A stretch of 19,920 nt of DNA, taken from positions 1-19,920 of the forward strand of contig CABUTL010000007.1 of assembly GCA_902494375.1 (NCBI GenBank). The letters run 5' to 3'. Positions 16,043 through 19,920 of the stretch are shown here, piece after piece (within the stretch, counting starts at the first letter, position 1; each line of letters starts with the position of its first letter). A program made the position numbers and the translations under genes. The notes under the pieces are model-generated. The model was not told where the DNA came from. It did not search any database and saw only the letters and a list, made by a program, of their open reading frames with translations. Source of the DNA: an uncultured Collinsella sp. (GTDB lineage: Bacteria > Actinomycetota > Coriobacteriia > Coriobacteriales > Coriobacteriaceae).

Positions 16043-17299
16043 ATGCTCAACCATCTCAAACAACACTTTGGCTCGCACCGCACCGGCGGTCACGGAGGCC
16101 TAGACATTGCGCGGAATATCGGCCCCGGGCTGCTCGTGACCGTCGGCTTTATCGACCCGGGCAACTGGGCCTCCAATATGGCCGCGGGCTCGCAGTTTGG
16201 CTACGCGCTGCTGTGGATCGTCACGCTGTCCACGATTATGCTGATCGTCTTGCAGCACAACGCGGCGCACCTGGGCATCGCCACGGGCGCCTGTCTTGCC
16301 GAGGCCACGACACGTTACCTCCCCCGCTTCGTTGGACGCACGGTGCTCGCCAGTGCCTATCTCGCGACCATCGCCACCGCCATGGCCGAAGTCTTGGGTG
16401 GCGCGATTGCCCTTCAAATGCTCTTTGGGCTGCCCGTACGTGCGGGCTGCGTCATCGTGGCGGCAGTATCGATGGCGATGCTCATGACGAGTTCCTACAA
16501 GCGTGCCGAACGCTGGATCATCGCCCTCGTAGGCGTGGTAGGACTCTCGTTTTTGGCCGAGCTTGCACTAGTCAAGGTCGACTGGCCGCAAGCCGCCGCA
16601 AGCTGGATCACGCCCAGTATGCCCACTGGCTCTGCCGCGATTATCGTGAGTGTCCTGGGTGCGGTCGTTATGCCCCACAACCTCTTTCTACACTCCGAGG
16701 TCATCCAATCCATGCACTTCGAAGGCCAAGGCGAGCAGGTTATCGAAGAGCGTCTGCGCTATGAGCTCTTCGACACGCTCTTTTCGATGGGCGTGGGCTG
16801 GGCAATCAACTCGGCCATGGTCATCCTGGCCGCAACGACCTTCTTTGCGCACAGCATTGTCGTAGACGACCTCGCCGTCGCAGCGGCCACGCTCTCCCCC
16901 ATCTTGGGCCCGGCGAGCTCGACCATCTTTGCGGTAGCGCTGCTGTTCGCGGGACTATCGAGCAGCGTGACAGCGGGCATGGCGGCGGGAACCATCACCG
17001 CGGGCATGTTCGACGAGGAATACGACATCCACGACCGACATTCCTCGATTGGGGTAGCAGCCTGTTTCGTCGGCGCTGTGGCGGCGTGCCTGGTCGTCCC
17101 AAATCCTTTTGAAGGTCTCATCTGGAGTCAGGCGCTGCTGTCGCTTCAGTTGCCGATTACGGTCTTTGTGCTCATACGACTCACCAGTTCGCCCCGCGTC
17201 ATGGGCAAATACGCCAACTCGCGCCCGCTCAACGCGCTGCTCGTAGGGATCGGCGTCATCGTGACGATTCTCGACATCGTGCTGCTAACGGGGATGTAA
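16043..17299 (+). CDS. mntH: Nramp-family manganese transporter MntH
   Basis: This 418-residue, roughly 11-helix membrane protein belongs to the Nramp family of proton-coupled divalent metal importers. The two unwound metal-binding segments are canonical: DPGN at 38-41 in GFIDPGNWASN (helix 1) and MPH at 210-212 in GAVVMPHNLFLHS (helix 6). The helix-6 methionine favours Mn2+ and Fe2+ over Mg2+ or Ca2+. Other family features include VLGGAIALQMLF and the late GLSSSVTAGMAAG segment. ATG 16043 is chosen for CAGGAGCG upstream and because the 12 preceding in-frame residues are polar and lack a ribosome-binding site. The gene stands alone, diverging from gltB. The symbol reflects family and motifs; substrate is not tested. 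Confidence 0.93.
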   Translation: MLNHLKQHFGSHRTGGHGGLDIARNIGPGLLVTVGFIDPGNWASNMAAGSQFGYALLWIVTLSTIMLIVLQHNAAHLGIATGACLAEATTRYLPRFVGRTVLASAYLATIATAMAEVLGGAIALQMLFGLPVRAGCVIVAAVSMAMLMTSSYKRAERWIIALVGVVGLSFLAELALVKVDWPQAAASWITPSMPTGSAAIIVSVLGAVVMPHNLFLHSEVIQSMHFEGQGEQVIEERLRYELFDTLFSMGVGWAINSAMVILAATTFFAHSIVVDDLAVAAATLSPILGPASSTIFAVALLFAGLSSSVTAGMAAGTITAGMFDEEYDIHDRHSSIGVAACFVGAVAACLVVPNPFEGLIWSQALLSLQLPITVFVLIRLTSSPRVMGKYANSRPLNALLVGIGVIVTILDIVLLTGM

Positions 17300-17328
17300 T
17301 TGGGATGGCGTGACTGTCCAGATATAAC

Positions 17329-17378
17329 GTCTTAATCTGTAACACGTGAGACCGTTTTAAACCGTCAGATAAATCAAA
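17329..17378 (+). repeat. Degenerate copy of the 57-bp palindrome
   Basis: The left arm is intact (GTCTTAATCTGTAACAC) and the loop keeps GAGACCGTTTTAAACCG in plus orientation, but the right arm is reduced to CAGATAAATCAAAAG, with the GTTA part lost. It runs into the terminator at 17379-17410. This is a single, isolated, decayed unit 29 bp after the mntH stop. Confidence 0.75.
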
Positions 17379-17410
17379 AGGGTCCCGGCCGAGAATTCGA
17401 CCGGGACCCT
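17379..17410 (-). terminator. Bidirectional-looking terminator after rubredoxin gene
   Basis: AGGGTCCCGG (17379-17388) pairs exactly with CCGGGACCCT (17401-17410) around a 12-bp loop containing GAATTC. Read on the minus strand the stem is followed by TTTTGATTT, so it best serves the rubredoxin gene ending at 17452. It may also stop the incoming mntH transcript. Confidence 0.85.
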
Positions 17411-17451
17411 TGGACAGAGCTATATGTTGTTGCAAGTCGTGTGTCTACGAG

Positions 17452-17595
17452 CTACTCCTCGACAAGCTCAAACTCATCGGGGCCGACGCCGCACACCGGG
17501 CACACGTAGTCCTCGGGCAGCTCGGGCGTGTCGACCTCAACCTCGTAACCGCAAACGGTGCACACGAACTTATACGTCTTCTTCTCCTCAGCCAT
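17452..17595 (-). CDS. Rubredoxin
   Basis: This 47-residue protein begins [12 protein letters not shown] and carries four iron-binding cysteines at 12, 15, 32 and 35 ([11 protein letters not shown] and [14 protein letters not shown]), the two CxxC knuckles of rubredoxin. It is a one-electron cytoplasmic carrier used in anaerobes for oxygen and peroxide detoxification. It lacks the DxxxGD loop of classic rubredoxins and so is closer to the short rubredoxin domain found at the end of rubrerythrins and Hrb proteins. GAGAGGA precedes ATG 17595. It follows a flavin reductase gene on the same strand by 88 bp, with its own promoter in between and a strong terminator after it. The pairing suggests the two proteins act as one electron-transfer unit. 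Confidence 0.9.
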   Translation of the reverse strand: MAEEKKTYKFVCTVCGYEVEVDTPELPEDYVCPVCGVGPDEFELVEE

Positions 17596-17626
17596 GATGT
17601 TTTCCTCTCGAACGTGACTGCTGGTG

Positions 17627-17669
17627 TACTTGCTTATTAGTATATATTCTCAATAATATAATGCAAGTA
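17627..17669 (-). promoter_or_regulatory. Rubredoxin gene promoter inside an inverted repeat
   Basis: On the minus strand TTGCAT (17666 to 17661), a 16-bp spacer and TATACT (17644 to 17639) form a good vegetative promoter about 43 bp before the rubredoxin ATG. It is framed by TACTTGC (17627-17633) and GCAAGTA (17663-17669), a 7-bp inverted repeat, and the spacer includes TATATT-ATTGAG-AATATA. These dyads could be operators for a redox- or metal-sensing repressor; no specific family is assigned. Confidence 0.6.
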
Positions 17670-17683
17670 TTTTTAGAACATTT

Positions 17684-18187
17684 CTAGCCTTGATACGACG
17701 AAGCCTTGGGCGGCGTCTTGCCCTTTAACACCTTGTGGTAGTAGTCATAGGTCAGCGGGGCCTCGCCGCTCAGACGCTCGGCATCTTCGACCTCACCGAT
17801 AAAGAGCAGGTGCGTGCCCACATCCACGGCATCAATCAGACGGCAGCTAAACAGCGCCGCCGCGTGCTCGGGCACATAGGGCATGCCCAGCGCGGTCTCG
17901 TGGGTCTCGTACTTGGCAAACTTGTCGTAATCGCTGCTGGTGCGGAAGCCAAAGTTGCCGATATAGAGCATGTCGGCGGTCTGGTCAATCACGGTCAGCG
18001 CAAAAGCCTTAGCCGATGCGATTACGCCGGACGTGACATTTTCCTTGTTCACGGCAACCGAGATGCGCGCCGGGGCGGATGTCACCTGCACCGCTGTGTT
18101 GATAACGCAGCCGGCACGCAGCCCGTCGGCCGCGGCACTCACCACATACAGGCCGCTCGGCATCGTAAAGAACGCAGTTTTGTCCAT
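17684..18187 (-). CDS. Flavin reductase family protein (Hrb-like N-terminal half)
   Basis: This 167-residue protein has the FMN-binding split-barrel fold of flavin reductases. Recognisable segments are SGLYVVSAAADG near the start, then INTAVQVTSAPARISVAVNKEN and FALTVIDQTADM, LFSCRLIDAVDVGTHLLFIGEV, and the C-terminal YDYYHKVLKGKTPPKASSYQG. That ending is characteristic of the flavin-reductase half of Hrb, the high-molecular-weight rubredoxin of Moorella, where it is fused to rubredoxin. Here the rubredoxin is the next gene. It likely oxidises NAD(P)H through FMN and reduces rubredoxin. ATG 18187 is chosen for GGGGAG 8 bp upstream; the frame extension before it overlaps the terminator of smpB. 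The electron acceptor beyond rubredoxin is not in the window. Confidence 0.88.
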   Translation of the reverse strand: MDKTAFFTMPSGLYVVSAAADGLRAGCVINTAVQVTSAPARISVAVNKENVTSGVIASAKAFALTVIDQTADMLYIGNFGFRTSSDYDKFAKYETHETALGMPYVPEHAAALFSCRLIDAVDVGTHLLFIGEVEDAERLSGEAPLTYDYYHKVLKGKTPPKASSYQG

Positions 18188-18234
18188 AACGATCACTCCC
18201 CTAACCCAGAATTGAACCTCATGGATGTATGTAC

Positions 18235-18274
18235 CCACAAAAAAAGGCGGCACCCATAACGGACGCCGCCTTTG
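18235..18274 (-). terminator. Rho-independent terminator downstream of smpB
   Basis: AAAGGCGGC (18243-18251) pairs with GCCGCCTTT (18265-18273). On the minus strand the stem ends in a run of seven T residues (18247 to 18238 region), correct for the smpB transcript arriving from the right. Confidence 0.88.
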
Positions 18275-18315
18275 AGACATATGTGTCAGAACAGTAAGAA
18301 AGATGAGACACCCAC

Positions 18316-18382
18316 AGTTGCGGTGAAATAGGGACTGAATAGTCCCTCAAACAGGCAAAACAGTCCGTATTCCACCGCAACT
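18316..18382. repeat. 67-bp palindrome, second family, copy 2
   Basis: Left arm 18316-18337 (AGTTGCGGTGAAATAGGGAC...) and right arm 18361-18382 pair over 22 bp with two mismatches. Total length, 67 bp, is identical to copy 1 at 4065-4131. A base change creates a competing internal hairpin, AGGGACT-gaat-AGTCCCT (18330-18347). It lies 12 bp beyond the smpB stop codon. Confidence 0.92.
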
Positions 18383-18394
18383 TATACAGAGTGC

Positions 18395-18865
18395 CTAGCG
18401 GTTGCGTTCCTTAAGGGCGCGGTCGATCTCGCGTTGGACATCACGCTTGGCCATGTCCTCGCGCTTGTCGTAGAGCTTCTTGCCGCGACCTAGACCCAGC
18501 AGCAGCTTTACGCGGCCGTCGGTATTAAAGTAGAGCTCCAACGGAACCAGCGCATAACCACGGTTGCGAAGTTTGCCGTCAAGAAAGTCAATCTCCTTGC
18601 GGTGCAGCAGCAGACGACGCCGACGGTCGGGATCGCGATTCCACACGCCACCATGGCTATAAGGGTGGATATGCAGGCCGACGAGCCAGCACTCCCCGCC
18701 GCGGATCAGCGCGAAGGTATCGGTGATCTGGCAGGCGCGCTCGCGAATCGACTTGACCTCGGTGCCGCTCAGCTCAATACCGCACTCAAACGTCTCATCG
18801 ATAAAGTACTCGTGATGTGCCGAGCGATTCTTGGAAATGAGTTTGCGCTCGCGCTTACTGGGCAT
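18395..18865 (-). CDS. smpB: SsrA-binding protein SmpB
   Basis: This 156-residue protein binds tmRNA and brings it to stalled ribosomes for trans-translation. The OB-fold begins ISKNRSAHHEYFIDETFECG, continues with the highly conserved GIELSGTEVKSIRERACQITD and HIHPYSHGG, and ends in the basic tail GRGKKLYDKREDMAKRD, whose DKR segment mimics the codon in the decoding site. Length and motif order are canonical. ATG 18865 follows AAGGGGG and overlaps the 3' end of the TPR-like gene by 11 bp, so the two are co-transcribed and probably translationally coupled. The ssrA RNA gene is not in the window. A 67-bp palindrome and then a terminator follow. Confidence 0.97.
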   Translation of the reverse strand: MPSKRERKLISKNRSAHHEYFIDETFECGIELSGTEVKSIRERACQITDTFALIRGGECWLVGLHIHPYSHGGVWNRDPDRRRRLLLHRKEIDFLDGKLRNRGYALVPLELYFNTDGRVKLLLGLGRGKKLYDKREDMAKRDVQREIDRALKERNR

Positions 18866-19772
18866 CGCCGGCCCCCTTGGCTCCATCGGCGTTTGAGCCC
18901 GCAGTCTCGCGCTTTGCCTTGCGCTCGGCATTGAGCTCGGCATCGCTCTCGCGCACCAGTTTAATAATCGCCGCGCAGGCCTCCTCGCCCACCAAGTCGC
19001 GAGCACGCACCGTCAGGCGCGTCGCCTCCTGCTTGTCGCCGTCGCTTGCAGCATCGGTCGCGCACATAATCAGGCAGATGGCAATCTCGGCCGAAGGCGA
19101 GGTCGGAACGCCTTGCAGGGCCAGTTCACCCATCACGTGCTCGTCGCTCTCATCGGCGGCATCCGGATAGGTGGTATGGATCTTGTTGAGCAGGCGCGTC
19201 GTATGCGCATCGTTGGGCGCCAGGCGCAGCGCCAGACGCGCGCAGCCCACGGCAGCCGAAACGTTCTCGGTCTCGGGCTCCAAGAAGTACTGGCCTAGAT
19301 TGGCGTAAGCGCGGGCGGCGCACTTGCCATCGCTTGCACGCTCCAGCACCGAGAACGAGAGCGATGCCCATTCCTGCTTGTCCTCGAGTGCGCGGAACAG
19401 CTCGGCCAAATCCAAGCGATAGTTGCAGTTCATGGGGTCCCAACGCACAGCCTGCATCAGGGCATTACGAGCGCTCACATAATCCTGCTGGCGAATGTAG
19501 GCAAACGCCATATCAGAGTACAGGCGGTCAAACGGCACCTCGACCTGCACGAGCTCGCGCGGATCCTTCTCCACGCGGCGATAGGCCAAGCGCTCAAACT
19601 TGCTATCGAAGCTAAAGTATTGACGCTTCTCCTCCGTCTTGCACTCAGCATCAATATACTCCTCGGCGAGCTCCACCAGACGCTCCAGCAGCGGCGTCGC
19701 CGTAGCCAGGTCGCCCTGCGCCAGATAGTTCTCGGCATACGTGATGTCTTGCAAGCTGATGGGCAGATCCAT
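18855..19772 (-). CDS. TPR-like repeat protein, upstream partner of smpB
   Basis: This 305-residue, mostly helical protein looks like a tetratricopeptide-type solenoid. Repeat-like helices include ENYLAQGDLATATPLLERLVELAEE (about 14-38), LYSDMAFAYIRQQDYVSARNALMQAVRWDP (about 84-113), and AARAYANLGQYFLEP..AAVGCARLALRLAPN (about 150-185). The small-large-Gly-Tyr spacing and final Asp-Pro or Ala-Pro-Asn are TPR hallmarks. The last 25 residues are Lys/Ala/Gly-rich and probably disordered. No catalytic domain is seen, so a scaffold or protein-binding role is the most that can be said. ATG 19772 is chosen for GAGGAG 6 bp upstream. The stop codon lies inside the start of smpB. Confidence 0.82.
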   Translation of the reverse strand: MDLPISLQDITYAENYLAQGDLATATPLLERLVELAEEYIDAECKTEEKRQYFSFDSKFERLAYRRVEKDPRELVQVEVPFDRLYSDMAFAYIRQQDYVSARNALMQAVRWDPMNCNYRLDLAELFRALEDKQEWASLSFSVLERASDGKCAARAYANLGQYFLEPETENVSAAVGCARLALRLAPNDAHTTRLLNKIHTTYPDAADESDEHVMGELALQGVPTSPSAEIAICLIMCATDAASDGDKQEATRLTVRARDLVGEEACAAIIKLVRESDAELNAERKAKRETAGSNADGAKGAGDAQ

Positions 19773-19807
19773 GGCTACTCCTCGATCTGAGCGAAACACG
19801 GCAGGCG

Positions 19808-19819
19808 CCGTATATACGG
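19808..19819. promoter_or_regulatory. 12-bp palindrome upstream of the TPR-smpB operon
   Basis: CCGTATATACGG is a perfect palindrome 36 bp upstream of the TPR-like gene start. On the minus strand it directly follows TTGACC. It may be an operator or part of the promoter; no matching -10 was found at normal spacing. Confidence 0.35.
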
Positions 19820-19825
19820 TCAATA

Positions 19826-19857
19826 CACAAAACCCGGGTCTCTTACGAGGCCCGGGC
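19826..19857 (-). terminator. Terminator downstream of tRNA-Glu
   Basis: CCCGGG (19833-19838) and CCCGGG (19851-19856) are self-complementary arms extended by CTC/GAG around TCTTAC. On the minus strand the stem is followed by TTTTGTGT, fitting termination of the tRNA transcript that ends 10 bp away. Confidence 0.8.
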
Positions 19858-19866
19858 GTTCAATTT

Positions 19867-19920
19867 TGGTAGCCCGTACCAGATTCGAACTGGTGATCTC
19901 CGCCTTGAGAGGGCGGCGTC
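19867..19920 (-). tRNA. tRNA-Glu (CUC), 5' part outside window
   Basis: Read on the minus strand, the anticodon arm is CCGCC-CTCTCAA-GGCGG with anticodon CTC, followed by a short variable loop, the T arm ACCAG-TTCGAAT-CTGGT, the 3' acceptor strand ACGGGCT, discriminator A and encoded CCA. The D arm and 5' acceptor strand are cut off by the window edge. The anticodon stem and loop match bacterial tRNA-Glu. Confidence 0.92.

Overview
The window is a chromosomal segment of a G+C-rich, densely coded bacterium. The tRNA, the DUF6273-type protein, the GltB/GltD pair, the AbiEi-nuclease architecture and the many intergenic palindromes all fit a gut Coriobacteriia genome, most likely Collinsella or a close relative. 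That assignment is an inference from protein character and gene style, with no database comparison.

Layout. (1) 2-841: the 3' part of a DUF6273-type protein gene, + strand. (2) 880-1177: four 57-bp palindromes, then a copper-responsive promoter with a CsoR-type operator. (3) 1330-4446: a copper homeostasis group, copA (exporter), copZ (chaperone) and csoR (Cu(I) repressor), all + strand, with large palindromes in both intergenic gaps. (4) 4593-5066: a small membrane protein with a zinc ribbon. (5) 5174-6544, minus: an amidohydrolase with a perfect palindromic operator over its probable promoter. (6) 6694-8234: an AbiEi-like/PD-(D/E)XK nuclease gene between two palindrome arrays. (7) 8275-8982, minus: an unrecognised protein. 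(8) 9336-15520, minus: gltB-gltD, NADPH-dependent glutamate synthase. (9) 15704-15920: a fourth palindrome array, then mntH (+), a manganese transporter. (10) 17452-18187, minus: rubredoxin and a flavin reductase, which together look like a split high-molecular-weight rubredoxin. (11) 18395-19772, minus: a TPR-like protein overlapping smpB. (12) 19867-19920: the 3' part of tRNA-Glu(CUC), minus.

The most unusual content is intergenic. A family of exactly 57-bp imperfect palindromes (arms GTCTCGATCTGTAACAG and its complement) occurs 13 times in four clusters. Within each cluster the start-to-start distance is always 80 or 81 bp, so 17-bp arms of alternating orientation recur about every 40 bp. 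A degenerate copy and a lone half-site also occur. No copy lies inside a called gene. A second family (67 bp, two copies) and a third group with GTCCCCAATG-type ends are also present. I do not recognise any of these as a named element, and the 57-bp array is the best candidate here for something undescribed.

The genes otherwise form ordinary housekeeping and metal/redox modules: copper efflux with its own sensor, ammonium assimilation, manganese uptake, rubredoxin-based electron transfer and ribosome rescue.
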